The notes below the pieces were generated by a model. The model ran no database searches, was not told where the DNA came from, and saw only the letters and a list, made by a program, of their open reading frames with translations. From Candidatus Nitrotoga sp. CP45 (lineage in GTDB: Bacteria > Pseudomonadota > Gammaproteobacteria > Burkholderiales > Gallionellaceae), in contig CAMCFJ010000024.1 in the NCBI GenBank assembly GCA_945874105.1, positions 1-45,299 of the forward strand: DNA of 45,299 nucleotides. The letters run 5' to 3'. Of this stretch, positions 1 through 8,817 are shown one piece after another. How positions within the stretch are numbered: position 1 is the stretch's first letter; each line of letters opens with the position of its first letter. Position numbers and translations under genes: made by a program.

Positions 1-117
1 AATTGAGCTCCGACCCTTCAGCCTCATAGTGATTTTCGCGCAATTTCAGGCGCGAATTTAATCTGAACCCGGCTCCTTTGAATTGGAAGTGGCATTTCGA
101 TACCATCCCCTTGCGAT

Positions 118-144
118 GTTGGGCTTCGCAAGCTCAGCACCAAC
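118..144. repeat. Short imperfect inverted repeat
   Basis: GTTGGGCT and AGCACCAAC face each other with one mismatch, forming a small hairpin. It resembles intergenic repeats seen in many proteobacteria and sits just downstream of the yhaV stop, so it could help end that transcript. The first 170 bases hold no other feature I can support. Confidence 0.35.
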
Positions 145-169
145 CTACAGGAGCCTAGGCTACGCTTAC

Positions 170-676
170 TCACGTGGCTACGCCTGCTGCAAACTGCTGC
201 AGGCGTTGACCCTCAGCACGCGCCTCAGCTACCAATTGGTTCCAGTCGTCAGGGGGATGGCCGCTGTTCAGCATTTTGCGGAACACACGGTAGGCGTCGT
301 CGCTACTCTCGTAGACGCGCTTGGTGTCCTCGTCATTGATCCAGACGAACACGATTACCTTGCTCGGCGCGTGGAAGCGGAAGAACAGCCGATACTGCTG
401 AAGGAATTTGGCTCGGAACCAGTGCTTGTGTTCGTCGCCGAGGGTGTTGCCCTGTCGGTATTCCGGCCGCGTCGGATCCTGCGGGATGGCATCGAACGCC
501 AACTTGGTGATCGCCGCCAGTCGCTTGCTGACATTCTTCTTCACGTACATCACAGGGTCTTTTTGCTTGGACACCTCGACCTGCCGGGCCAAAGCATCAA
601 GCTGTACCAAGAATAAGGGGTGAGCGAAAACCGTCCAGCCGTTGATGATCAAGGGCGCGGGTTTGCTTACATTCAT
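170..676 (-). CDS. yhaV: YhaV-family toxin (type II toxin-antitoxin)
   Basis: The 168-residue protein matches the YhaV toxin family, ribosome-associated mRNA endonucleases of the RelE superfamily, in length and in its central block (about residues 70-115: GNTLGDEHKHWFRAKF, then QYRLFFRFH and VFVWINDEDTKR). YhaV proteins cut mRNA when the partner antitoxin is degraded. Its ATG overlaps the stop of the upstream prlF-like gene by an ATGA junction (673-676), so translation is probably coupled and the pair forms one operon. The start is fixed by this junction and by the conserved N-terminal NGWTVFAHPLFLVQLD segment. The assignment rests on recognised family sequence; activity in this organism is inferred. 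A long plus-strand ORF over the same bases is antisense shadow. Confidence 0.9.
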   Translation of the reverse strand: MNVSKPAPLIINGWTVFAHPLFLVQLDALARQVEVSKQKDPVMYVKKNVSKRLAAITKLAFDAIPQDPTRPEYRQGNTLGDEHKHWFRAKFLQQYRLFFRFHAPSKVIVFVWINDEDTKRVYESSDDAYRVFRKMLNSGHPPDDWNQLVAEARAEGQRLQQFAAGVAT

Positions 677-1002
677 TCATCGTCTGCCGAAAGTGGAGTG
701 TCAAGATCAACTTCAATACGACCGACCAGCGACTGGAGATGCTGCACAAAGCTGGCATCGACGACCTGCAAGCGTTCCGGATGGCTGGCGATGTCGCGGG
801 CTAAAAAGCTCAGAAACTGGCCAAGCACCGGGTCATTTCCATCGGAAACTTCGGCGCGTGTCAGCACGACTTCGCCGCTGGACCGGATCGTGTAGTGAAT
901 CTTGTCGCGCTTGCCCAGCTGGAGGGCGCGACGCACGGTCTCTGGTACCGTAGTCTGGTAGCGGTCGGTCAGCGTGGATTCGACTTCGAGGGTGGCAGGC
1001 AT
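673..1002 (-). CDS. prlF: PrlF/SohA-family antitoxin
   Basis: This 109-residue protein has the AbrB/MazE-like swapped-hairpin DNA-binding start typical of PrlF: ESTLTDRYQTTVPETVRRAL at about residues 8-27, followed by a hydrophobic strand-rich stretch. PrlF neutralises YhaV and represses its own operon. A good ribosome site (AGGAGAG) lies 5-11 bases upstream of the ATG at 1002. It is the first gene of the pair, overlaps yhaV by four bases, and faces a palindromic operator candidate immediately upstream. The acidic C-terminus (DLDTPLSADDE) fits a toxin-wrapping tail. Antitoxin-first order agrees with the E. coli prlF-yhaV operon. Confidence 0.9.
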   Translation of the reverse strand: MPATLEVESTLTDRYQTTVPETVRRALQLGKRDKIHYTIRSSGEVVLTRAEVSDGNDPVLGQFLSFLARDIASHPERLQVVDASFVQHLQSLVGRIEVDLDTPLSADDE

Positions 1003-1034
1003 GGGGCTCTCCTATCAAAAATGTGGATGCCTTG

Positions 1035-1079
1035 CATGGTAAGGCGATCGCATTACCATGTCAATGCAAGTGCATTACC
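1035..1079 (-). promoter_or_regulatory. Probable prlF-yhaV operator
   Basis: Positions 1035-1060 form a 26-bp near-perfect palindrome (CATGGTAA / TTACCATG arms around GCGATCGC-like sequence, one mismatched pair). The half-site GCATTACC occurs at 1050-1057 and again at 1072-1079, 22 bp apart, about two helical turns. This is the layout expected for cooperative autorepression by an AbrB-type antitoxin. It lies 33 bp or more upstream of the prlF start. Binding is inferred. Confidence 0.6.
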
Positions 1080-1090
1080 TTTAGTTGTCG

Positions 1091-2827
1091 CTATCCAGCT
1101 CCAAAATTCGGATGGTGACCAGTTATCCATATCGAACACCGCGACCAGCGATACTTGATTTCGGTTCGGAAAGCTGTAAAGACGGTATCTACGCTGACCC
1201 CAACTGGCAATGAATAGGTGCAGACAGGCAAGCCGGTGTCCGTTACGACATCTTGCATGAGCAGACCCAGGATGGGCGCGCTGACCGGCGAGATGATTTG
1301 AGTGATTTCGTTCACCACGCGGAAGGTATTCGAAACGTTCAAGGTGGTTGAGGAAGTGCCGCCCGACGTGGTTACGGTTACCAGCCGGACACCGATAACT
1401 GCGTCGTCTGTAATCTGGATAGTGGTGGTCGCAGTATCTCCGGTAGGGCTGATTACGGGTGATGCGCCCACGGTAATGCCGATTGCCGGAGTGAACTGAA
1501 TGTTCTGCAAGTTATCCAGATTTTTGCCCCGAACAATGAAGGGCATAGTGCTGATGCCCTGTACCGTAAATAACGGATCGATCGAGGTAATGACCGGTAC
1601 GGGTAGCGTAATGGACAGCCTATGCTGACCCGTCCCGGCAGAAAAATAAGGTTTGTCAGTGCCATTCAGGATGAGTTGCCTTAGGGTTGGGGGCGCATCC
1701 TGGGCCACCGTGATGGGTATCGTTACCGATTTACCGTCGGTCGCTGTCGTAATGGAACCCAGTGTCAAACCGGTGGACGGGACTATTGTTATCCCAGTGA
1801 TGTTTTCCAGACCCATGCCCGAAACAATGACCGATGTTGGGCCTGACCCAATTGACAGGGCGTTAGGCGTTATCCCGGTAATAACCGACCCACGGGTCAC
1901 ACCCAGCAGCGGAGATTGCAAGGACAAGCTGCCGGGTGTGGTCGGCGGCACAGCAACCGAGTCTAGCGTGACACCCACGTCAAGCGCGTGGGCGACATTA
2001 AACCCTGCAAATTCTGCGGTGACATAAATCGGGATGGAAATGCTTTGCAGGCCGGGGGAGCTGGCGGACAGGCTCGTTATCCCGCCTGTCTTGCCGGTGA
2101 TGTCGGTTTTGGCTTCGGTCGATCCGGCCACAATATTGACAGTGGTGGACGTAAGCTGCGCGATGCTTGTATCAGCTATCGACAGGGTAATGAGGTGATC
2201 AATATTGTCCTGATTGCCAAGCCGCACGATGAATTTATAGGGTGTATTGTTCGGCGGAATAGCAATTGGGATGGGGCTGATTGCCAGTTCTGGCAGGGCG
2301 GGATTGACTGTTATCGCAAAATTGGTTGAGCCTGCAGAGTTGGCTAGCTTGAACGTGTTAGGGCCGAGCAGGGAGAGTTCACTGGCGCTAAGCATAAATT
2401 TTATTTGCGTGTCTAAAACCTGCAAGCCAGAGATATTGAAGCTCGCATCCGGCGCGGTTATGCTGGCTCCGCTCAGCACGGTGCCCACTATGGTGAACTG
2501 CTGGCTGTCACCTCGCCGTATTTGGCCCGGCGATACCGAACCGATAACGGGAGTTTGTGGAAGCAAGCCACCTAGTACCCCGAGAATATTTCCAACGCTG
2601 TCGTAGGTATATCCCGTAATCAGCCCTTGCGGGTTGGTGAAACGAATAAGGCGCCCCAACGGGTCGTAGTCGTATTTTTCGGTACCAGCCGACGCAACTG
2701 TGATCAGGCCAGCAAGCCCTAACAGAAACACAAAACCAACCAACCTGAAAGGAAACTGAAGTCGCCTTATATCATAATTTTCGACATTCAATCGCTCCAG
2801 TAGATTCGGATGGGTCGGGATAATCAT
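1091..2827 (-). CDS. Exported YD-repeat / IPT-TIG-like surface protein
   Basis: The 578-residue product has a hydrophobic signal-like segment (about residues 24-46, ending SAGTE), then one YD repeat pair typical of RHS proteins (YDYDPLGRLIRFTNPQG at about 51-67, GYTYDSVGNI at about 71-80). The rest is Ser/Thr/Gly/Val-rich beta-sandwich sequence resembling IPT/TIG or Ig-like repeats (for example PVIGSVSP, GITPNALSIGSG, VITSIDPLFTVQG). It is probably exported and adhesive or structural. Its short RHS stub suggests a remnant or a small relative of a larger RHS protein. The C-terminus ends in an unusual Arg/Trp-rich tail, and a +1/-1 shift near 1165 would give an alternative continuation ending at about 1054. 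The start is uncertain because no clear ribosome site is visible. Confidence 0.6.
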   Translation of the reverse strand: MIIPTHPNLLERLNVENYDIRRLQFPFRLVGFVFLLGLAGLITVASAGTEKYDYDPLGRLIRFTNPQGLITGYTYDSVGNILGVLGGLLPQTPVIGSVSPGQIRRGDSQQFTIVGTVLSGASITAPDASFNISGLQVLDTQIKFMLSASELSLLGPNTFKLANSAGSTNFAITVNPALPELAISPIPIAIPPNNTPYKFIVRLGNQDNIDHLITLSIADTSIAQLTSTTVNIVAGSTEAKTDITGKTGGITSLSASSPGLQSISIPIYVTAEFAGFNVAHALDVGVTLDSVAVPPTTPGSLSLQSPLLGVTRGSVITGITPNALSIGSGPTSVIVSGMGLENITGITIVPSTGLTLGSITTATDGKSVTIPITVAQDAPPTLRQLILNGTDKPYFSAGTGQHRLSITLPVPVITSIDPLFTVQGISTMPFIVRGKNLDNLQNIQFTPAIGITVGASPVISPTGDTATTTIQITDDAVIGVRLVTVTTSGGTSSTTLNVSNTFRVVNEITQIISPVSAPILGLLMQDVVTDTGLPVCTYSLPVGVSVDTVFTAFRTEIKYRWSRCSIWITGHHPNFGAG

Positions 2828-3197
2828 TTCATATTTACCAGCAGTATCAGGGGCGGTTTGTTATGGATTGGCCTCGTATAAACAAAGACCTGAATCTGTA
2901 CCAAGTACGAAAGGCTGCCAAGCTTGCTATTATCAAACTTTAATAACTAATATATTATATATATAAAATGCTATCAATTTATAGGAGGCGAACGGTCGAT
3001 TTCTTCCGACGAGCGGTTTTTTTGTACAGGCGAGCGGTTTCAGGGGAAGCATCAAACAAGTGACTGGAATTTTTTGTGTTATAAACAGTGTGATAATCCC
3101 AGATAATCCATTGGACCTTAGACCTGATTCGCGCGATGAAGACGCATCTTCTCCTTTGCAAAAATAGGGCTAGGGGAGATTTGAGCATTGGAACTAT
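2828..3197. other. Gene-free, AT-rich intergenic stretch
   Basis: I see no convincing gene here. It holds an AT-rich tract (about 2938-2990), a 10-bp direct repeat CGAGCGGTTT at 3010-3019 and 3031-3040 with a related GCGAACGGT at 2998-3006, and a decayed copy of the 85-bp inverted-repeat element from about 3103. The tract probably carries promoters for the flanking divergent genes, but I cannot place -10/-35 boxes with confidence. Confidence 0.5.
3103..3180 (-). repeat. Decayed copy of the 85-bp inverted-repeat element
   Basis: ATAATCCATT at 3103-3112, then CCTGATTCGCG and ATGA, match in order the reverse complement of the copies at 43134 and 44076. The central TCTCCTTTGCAAAA core is also present. 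The distal half has diverged. It shows that the family is dispersed and not confined to the 43-44 kb region. Confidence 0.6.
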
Positions 3198-4499
3198 ATG
3201 ACGAAGAACACTGACATCGACCCAAGCAACGCCTTGTTCGACTGCATCGAGAAGATGGCTGTCGAGCGTAGCGCAAACATCCGTCATGCAGGGAGTGGCG
3301 GAACTTTGCGCCTATCCTTCGTGGATGGTCAGCAGATTGTCATTAATCTTGATGCACACTCACACAAGGTCTGGCTGGCTTCGCCAGCAGGCAGTTCCGA
3401 ATTTCATTTACAGAATGGTAAATGGCGTAATACCCAAGACCATTCCGAACTTTTCAGTAAAGTCGGCAGCCTGATCGAGCACATTTTTTCAAGCAACCCG
3501 ATAAACGCCAATGCAACTGCACATCCTGCGAGGCAAGCACCCACCATCACGTATGTAGTAGAAGAAAATAAAAGCCACCTGCGACGCAACGTGCTTGTCG
3601 TCACCCTATCCATTTTGCTTGGGGTTTGGGCTGCACAACGCTGGATGCAGCCACAGGCACTCAGCACTGCCGGCCTGAACCTTGTCGCCACTAATGCTGT
3701 AGCAACGCTTCCATGCGAAAACGGGCTGCCCGACAATGGCCGTATCTCCATTTTCGCCCAAAATGGTTTGTCTGCTGATGGCCCGAGCGATCCCGAAATC
3801 ACCCTGAAGAACGACCACACCTATCCACTTCTGCTGATCATTACACAGCCCAAGACCACCATCCCCACCATGTCGATATTCGTCCACGCCAGACAAAGTG
3901 CTGTTTTGCATTTGCCTGCCGGGGAATACGACCTGATGTTTGGCACCGGCCACACGTGGTGCAATTCGCACAGGGGTTTTTCGGATGGCCACCTCATGAA
4001 ATTCGACAAGCCCCTGAGTGTGCAGATGGGCAAACCCATGCAGCTCGCCATGCAATCTTCCGGCACGAATGCGGAGGATTTCAAACTCTTTATTCATACC
4101 GCCGCACAAGACACTCCCATCCCGCAGCCGATCTTCTCTGGCGATGGCAGCATGGAAGTCCGGCGCCAACAGAACGGGCACTTCTATCTGCCCGCTGCGA
4201 TAGCCGACGTGCCCATCACCTTCATGGTGGATACTGGCGCAACCGTCACCTCAATCTCCAGCGACATCGCCCAACAGGCTGGCGTCCGTGACTGCCATGA
4301 AACGCAATTCCACACAGCCAATGGGATGGCAACAGGATGCATTGCGCTGATACCGCGCATGACCTTGGGTAACTTTGTCATGGAAAACATCACAGTAGCC
4401 GTCATGCCCAACCTGGATACCAACCTGTTGGGCTCGAACATATTGCGCAATTTTCAAGTGCGCCAGGACGGCAACACCATGCAGATCGGACGACAATAA
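3198..4499 (+). CDS. Frataxin/CyaY-like domain fused to a membrane-anchored retropepsin-like aspartic protease
   Basis: The 433-residue protein has four parts. Residues 12-97 closely follow the CyaY/frataxin fold: SGGTLRLSFVDGQQIVIN, then HKVWLASPAG, then FHLQNGKWRNT, matching the beta-sheet of E. coli CyaY strand by strand. The acidic first helix that binds iron in CyaY is poorly conserved here. A single membrane helix follows (about 131-147). Next is a cysteine-containing beta-rich domain of unknown type (about 170-300, including LPAGEYDLMFGTGHTWC). The end (about 315-433) is a retropepsin-like domain of the clan AA type, with catalytic FMVDTGATVTSIS (Asp345) and the closing LLGSNIL motif (410-416). 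One DTG per chain implies a dimer. The protease would lie outside the membrane if the N-terminus is cytoplasmic. The start is the first in-frame ATG; the ribosome site is weak. Single gene; no operon partner. Confidence 0.75.
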   Translation: MTKNTDIDPSNALFDCIEKMAVERSANIRHAGSGGTLRLSFVDGQQIVINLDAHSHKVWLASPAGSSEFHLQNGKWRNTQDHSELFSKVGSLIEHIFSSNPINANATAHPARQAPTITYVVEENKSHLRRNVLVVTLSILLGVWAAQRWMQPQALSTAGLNLVATNAVATLPCENGLPDNGRISIFAQNGLSADGPSDPEITLKNDHTYPLLLIITQPKTTIPTMSIFVHARQSAVLHLPAGEYDLMFGTGHTWCNSHRGFSDGHLMKFDKPLSVQMGKPMQLAMQSSGTNAEDFKLFIHTAAQDTPIPQPIFSGDGSMEVRRQQNGHFYLPAAIADVPITFMVDTGATVTSISSDIAQQAGVRDCHETQFHTANGMATGCIALIPRMTLGNFVMENITVAVMPNLDTNLLGSNILRNFQVRQDGNTMQIGRQ

Positions 4500-4568
4500 G
4501 GACGAAAATCCGGCAGGAATTCAATGGGTGACCCCATTGATTTGAAGGCTGGTATTGGCACAAATAAT

Positions 4569-4668
4569 CCGTTCGGCCTGAGTTTGTCGAAGGCTGGTAT
4601 TGGTACGTAACTGGCGGTTCGACAAGGCCTTCAGTCCTGAGCAAAGTCGAAGGGTCACCGCGAACGGT
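4569..4668. repeat. TTCGGCCTGAG-type interspersed repeat
   Basis: The unit runs from CCGTTCGGCCTGAG to TCACCGCGAACGG with TCGAAGG / TCGACAAGG motifs facing each other inside. The same motifs recur at 36852-36992 and partly at 43236-43345. Such repeats are common between genes in beta- and gammaproteobacteria. It fills most of the gap between the fusion gene and the convergent phosphatase gene and may form the terminating hairpin for both. Confidence 0.6.
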
Positions 4669-4677
4669 AACCGCTTA

Positions 4678-5340
4678 TCAAGCGGTTAAATATTGCAATA
4701 GTTGGGATGGCAAATCAATTCCGCCTTGCGCAGGCCAGTTGGATAATTCCTCCGGAGAGCTGTAGCCATAGCGGGCGATGATGCAGCGCATTCCGGCAGC
4801 TTGCGCTGCTTCCGCATCGCGCTTGTCATCACCTAGATAAAGGCAGAGTTGTGGCGCGATTTTCAGCAATTCGCAGGCCTTAAGTAGCGGGTCCGGAAAG
4901 GGCTTTGCACGCGCGCATGTGTCGCCGCTGATCAGACAGGCAGCGCGTTGCGCATAGCCCAGCTCTTGCATCAGCGGTAGGGTGAAGCGATGGGGTTTGT
5001 TGGTGACGATGCCCCACGGCAGGCCACGTTGTTCTAGTGTTTCGATCAGCTCCGCCATTCCAGGGAAGAGGGTGGTGTGGACACAAATATGGTTAGCATA
5101 ATAATCTAGGAAGGCATCGCGTAAAGTCGCAAAATTTGGCGTATCCGGTTCAATGTTGAAACCCAGTTTCAGCAAACCAGGAGAACCATGCGAGGCTTGC
5201 AGGCGGATCGTTTCCAATGGCATGGGTGGCCTGTCATGGAGGTTGAGCAGGTGGTTAAGGGCGGCGGCCAGATCGGGTGCCGTGTCCGCGAAAGTACCGT
5301 CGAGATCGAACAGGACGGCGCTAGTCACGACAACAGGCAA
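4678..5340 (-). CDS. mupP: HAD-family phosphatase, Gph/MupP type
   Basis: The 220-residue protein is a HAD subfamily IA hydrolase with all four motifs: DLDGT (Asp12, Asp14), Thr113 in IVTNKPH, Lys146 in ARAKPFPD and LGDDKRD (Asp171/172). The family includes phosphoglycolate phosphatase (Gph), and N-acetylmuramate-6-phosphate phosphatase (MupP) of the cell-wall recycling route to UDP-MurNAc. In Pseudomonas mupP sits beside ubiG, near gyrA, as here, so MupP is my preferred reading. Gph cannot be excluded from sequence alone. The gene starts inside ubiG (20-bp overlap), on a TTG as drawn; a GTG four codons downstream is possible. It is the second gene of a ubiG operon. Confidence 0.75.
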   Translation of the reverse strand: MPVVVTSAVLFDLDGTFADTAPDLAAALNHLLNLHDRPPMPLETIRLQASHGSPGLLKLGFNIEPDTPNFATLRDAFLDYYANHICVHTTLFPGMAELIETLEQRGLPWGIVTNKPHRFTLPLMQELGYAQRAACLISGDTCARAKPFPDPLLKACELLKIAPQLCLYLGDDKRDAEAAQAAGMRCIIARYGYSSPEELSNWPAQGGIDLPSQLLQYLTA

Positions 5341-6016
5341 GCAGGTAGTTGACGTCAGTGTTCTGGCCGAGAGAGTAGGTTTTATAAACGGGGTGGTAAC
5401 TCATGCCGCTGATGTCGCTCATGCTAAGCCCGGCATTGCGGCAAAATTGTGTGAGTTCGGACGGCTTGATAAATTTTTCATAATCGTGCGTGCCTCGCGG
5501 CAGCAAATGAAGTAAATATTCCGCGCCGATCACCGCAAAAAGGTAGGATTTCGGGTTGCGGTTGAGGGTGGAAAAGAATACATGGCCGCCCGGCTTGGCT
5601 AGTTGCGCGCAGGCATTTACGATGCTGGATGGGTCGGGTACATGTTCGAGCAATTCCATGCAAGTGACCACATCGTAGTGGCCTGGCTGTTCTGCTGCCA
5701 GGTCTTCCACGGCGATTTTGCGGTAGTCCACCTGGTGGCCACTTTCCAGCAAGTGCAGCCTGGCAACTTGCAGCGCCTTGTCGCCGAGATCAATGCCTGT
5801 CACCTGCGCGCCAAGTGTGGCCATGCTTTCCGACAGGATGCCGCCGCCGCAGCCGACATCCAGCACAGTCTTGCCGGCCAGAGGCGCGATACGGTTGATA
5901 TAGTCCAGTCGCAGCGGGTTGATTTCGTGCAGTGGTTTGAATTCGCTGCGGGTATCCCACCAGCGGTGGGCGAGCTGACTAAATTTTTCCAGTTCAATCG
6001 GATCAGCGTTGGTCAT
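5321..6016 (-). CDS. ubiG: Ubiquinone biosynthesis O-methyltransferase
   Basis: UbiG is the SAM-dependent methyltransferase for both O-methylation steps of ubiquinone synthesis. The 231-residue protein has the typical start ([17 protein letters not shown]), the SAM motif [16 protein letters not shown] at about residues 51-66, and the conserved [19 protein letters not shown] block near 160. I start it at the ATG at 6016, which gives family length; an upstream in-frame start would add 21 residues lacking family likeness. It is divergent from gyrA and overlaps the phosphatase gene by 20 bp. The presence of ubiG indicates ubiquinone-based respiration. Confidence 0.93.
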   Translation of the reverse strand: MTNADPIELEKFSQLAHRWWDTRSEFKPLHEINPLRLDYINRIAPLAGKTVLDVGCGGGILSESMATLGAQVTGIDLGDKALQVARLHLLESGHQVDYRKIAVEDLAAEQPGHYDVVTCMELLEHVPDPSSIVNACAQLAKPGGHVFFSTLNRNPKSYLFAVIGAEYLLHLLPRGTHDYEKFIKPSELTQFCRNAGLSMSDISGMSYHPVYKTYSLGQNTDVNYLLACCRD

Positions 6017-6197
6017 GGTGTGCTCATATTCGGGGTGAAGGGCAGAATGTAACAAAACTTGTCTGGAACCGCCAGCCAATCAGGCGACTTAATTTCAGAT
6101 TCCGTGCAGCAAAGAAATTATGTTTTGTCTCGCCTCAGGCGGGCATGTTAAACTTGCCAATTGTTTTTCAAGAAATTTTCGAGTATTCGCCCTACCT

Positions 6198-8777
6198 ATG
6201 GAACAATTCGCTAAAGAAATTCTGGTCGTCAGTCTTGAAGAGGAGATGCGCAAGTCGTATCTCGATTACGCAATGAGCGTGATTGTTGGACGCGCCTTGC
6301 CTGACGTGCGTGATGGCCTTAAACCGGTACATCGCCGCGCGTTGTTTTCCATGCACGAACTATCCAACGACTGGAACAAGGCCTATAAAAAATCGGCACG
6401 CATTGTGGGCGACGTGATCGGTAAATACCATCCGCATGGAGATACAGCGGTGTACGACACGATCGTTCGGATGGCGCAGACATTTTCGCTGCGTTATCCA
6501 TTGGTGGACGGGCAGGGTAACTTTGGTTCGGTGGATGGCGATAATGCAGCGGCGATGCGTTATACCGAAATTCGCATGGCGCGTATTGCACACGAATTGC
6601 TGGCCGATCTGGACAAGGAGACCGTGGATTTCGGACCCAATTACGATGGCTCCGAGCATGAGCCGCTGGTGTTCCCGGCGCGCTTCCCCAATCTGTTGGT
6701 CAACGGCTCAACCGGCATTGCCGTGGGTATGGCGACCAATATTCCGCCGCATAATCTAGGTGAGGTGATTGATGCCTGTCTGGCGCTACTGAAAAACCCC
6801 GATCTGGATATCGAGCAGTTAATAGAATATATTCCCGCGCCGGATTTTCCGACTGCGGGTTTTATTTATGGTTTGGCAGGTGTAAAGGAAGGCTACCGAA
6901 CCGGGCGCGGGCGCGTGGTAATGCGCGCGCGAACTCATTTCGAAGATATCGAAAAAGGGAATAACCGCCAAGCCATCATTATTGATGAGTTGCCCTATCA
7001 AGTGAATAAAGCCACCTTGCTAATGAAAATTGGCGAGCTGGTGCGCGAAAAGAAAATTGATGGAATTTCCGAAATTCGCGACGAGTCGGATAAGTCCGGA
7101 ATGCGTGCTGTGATTGAACTAAAGCGCAATGAAGTGCCGGAAGTCATACTCAATCAATTGTTTAAAATGACCCAGCTGCAAGACAGTTTCGGCATGAACA
7201 TGGTGGCCTTGACCGACGGCCAACCGAAGCTGCTTAACTTGAAGCAATTCCTGGATGCTTTCCTGCGCCATCGGCGCGAAGTGGTAACGCGGCGCACGAT
7301 ATTTGATTTGCGCAAGGCGCGTGATCGTGGCCATATTCTTGAAGGTTTGGCGGTTGCGCTTTCCAACGTGGATGAAATCATTGCGCTGATTAAAGCGGCA
7401 GCGACGCCTGCGATTGCCAAACAGGGTTTGATGGCGCGGACATGGCGATCTTCACTGGTCGAGGAGTTGTTAAGCCGGGTTAGCGATGCATCACGCCCGG
7501 AAAATCTGGAGCCGGAATTCGGTATGTCAGGGCAGGGCGAGCAGCGTGCATATCGGCTTTCGGACACGCAAGCGCAAGCTATTCTGGAACTGCGTTTGCA
7601 GCGTTTAACCGGGCTGGAACAAGATAAAATCGTTAGTGAATATCGCGAAGTGATGGACAAGATTATCGATTTGCTCGATATCCTGGCCAAGCCAGAGCGC
7701 GTTACGCAAATTATCGTCGACGAGCTGGTTGCGATTAAAGCGCAATACGGCGACAAGCGCCGCAGCGAAATCGTCACCCATACTCAAGATATGAGCATGG
7801 AAGATCTGATTACGCCGGAAGACGTAGTGGTTACCATGTCGCATGGCGGTTACATGAAAGCGCAGCCGTTAGCGGAATATGTGGCGCAGAAACGCGGCGG
7901 TCGTGGCAAGCAGGCTGCTCCTCCTAAAGAAGACGATTTTGTAGATAACCTGTTTATCGCCAACACGCACGATTACATTTTGTGCTTCTCCAGTCGTGGT
8001 CGAGTGTACTGGATCAAGGTGTATGACGTGCCTCAAGGTGCCCGTACCGCTCGCGGCAGGCCAATTGTTAATCTGTTGCCGCTTGAAACCGGGGAAAAGA
8101 TCAATGCGATTCTGCCGGTAAAAGTGTTCTCGGAAGATCAATATGTATTCTTTGCCACCGCCAAGGGCACGGTGAAAAAGACTGCGTTGTCTGATTTCTC
8201 CAACCCGCGCAAGGCCGGCATCATCGCCATTAACCTGGATGAAGGCGATTATCTGATCGGCGTGGCGTTGACTGATGGCAAGCATGACGTAATGCTGTTT
8301 TCCAATGGCGGCAAAGCGGTACGTTTTGACGAAAATGATGTGCGCTCCATGGGCCGTGTGTCGCGCGGTGTGCGCGGCATGAAGTTGGCCGCGAAGCAGC
8401 GTGTGATTGCACTGCTGGTGGCAGGCGACGAAAGCCAAGCGGTCTTGACTGCGACCGAAAACGGCTACGGCAAGCGCACGCCGATTTCAGAATATACACG
8501 CCATGGCCGGGGTACTCAGGGCATGATTGCGATTAAAACTTCCGCCCGGAATGGCAAGGTCGTGGCGGCTACACTGGTGAACGAGGATGATGAAATCATG
8601 TTGATCGGTACGAATGGCGTACTAATCCGCACTCGCGTCAAGGAAATCCGCGAAATGAGCCGTTCCACGCAAGGTGTGACACTGATTAATTTAGGTGAAG
8701 GCGACACACTGGCGGGTTTGAGCCGCATTGCCGATCCTGAGCAGGAAGATCTTTCCCATTTAATCAAGCCAGATTAA
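6198..8777 (+). CDS. gyrA: DNA gyrase subunit A
   Basis: GyrA cuts and rejoins DNA in the A2B2 gyrase that introduces negative supercoils. The 859-residue product carries the catalytic tyrosine (Tyr122 in [10 protein letters not shown]), the quinolone-resistance region GDTAVYD at 81-87 with Thr83 and Asp87, and the GyrA box QKRGGRGK at about 555. Beta-propeller repeats form the C-terminus. Numbering matches E. coli when the start is the ATG at 6198 ([17 protein letters not shown]); an upstream in-frame start would add 26 unrelated residues. Thr83 in place of Ser is a natural variant known from Pseudomonas. It stands 40 bp upstream of serC and probably shares its transcript. Confidence 0.97.
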   Translation: MEQFAKEILVVSLEEEMRKSYLDYAMSVIVGRALPDVRDGLKPVHRRALFSMHELSNDWNKAYKKSARIVGDVIGKYHPHGDTAVYDTIVRMAQTFSLRYPLVDGQGNFGSVDGDNAAAMRYTEIRMARIAHELLADLDKETVDFGPNYDGSEHEPLVFPARFPNLLVNGSTGIAVGMATNIPPHNLGEVIDACLALLKNPDLDIEQLIEYIPAPDFPTAGFIYGLAGVKEGYRTGRGRVVMRARTHFEDIEKGNNRQAIIIDELPYQVNKATLLMKIGELVREKKIDGISEIRDESDKSGMRAVIELKRNEVPEVILNQLFKMTQLQDSFGMNMVALTDGQPKLLNLKQFLDAFLRHRREVVTRRTIFDLRKARDRGHILEGLAVALSNVDEIIALIKAAATPAIAKQGLMARTWRSSLVEELLSRVSDASRPENLEPEFGMSGQGEQRAYRLSDTQAQAILELRLQRLTGLEQDKIVSEYREVMDKIIDLLDILAKPERVTQIIVDELVAIKAQYGDKRRSEIVTHTQDMSMEDLITPEDVVVTMSHGGYMKAQPLAEYVAQKRGGRGKQAAPPKEDDFVDNLFIANTHDYILCFSSRGRVYWIKVYDVPQGARTARGRPIVNLLPLETGEKINAILPVKVFSEDQYVFFATAKGTVKKTALSDFSNPRKAGIIAINLDEGDYLIGVALTDGKHDVMLFSNGGKAVRFDENDVRSMGRVSRGVRGMKLAAKQRVIALLVAGDESQAVLTATENGYGKRTPISEYTRHGRGTQGMIAIKTSARNGKVVAATLVNEDDEIMLIGTNGVLIRTRVKEIREMSRSTQGVTLINLGEGDTLAGLSRIADPEQEDLSHLIKPD

Positions 8778-8806
8778 AGACCAGATTAAAGATATAGATT
8801 TAAAGA
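8768..8806. repeat. Short tandem repeat between gyrA and serC
   Basis: The end of gyrA and the following spacer contain CAGATTAAAGA twice in tandem and a third degenerate unit, ATAGATTTAAAGA. The gyrA stop lies in the first unit. It looks like replication slippage; no function is evident. Confidence 0.45.
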
Positions 8807-8817
8807 ATAGAAAAGTT

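Noticed and set aside
83-616. 177-residue plus-strand ORF over the yhaV gene
   Set aside because: It is fully antisense to a recognised toxin gene and has no family likeness or ribosome site.
2979-3287. 102-residue minus-strand ORF upstream of the frataxin-protease gene
   Set aside because: It overlaps the start of that gene and the decayed repeat, has low-complexity sequence and no family match.
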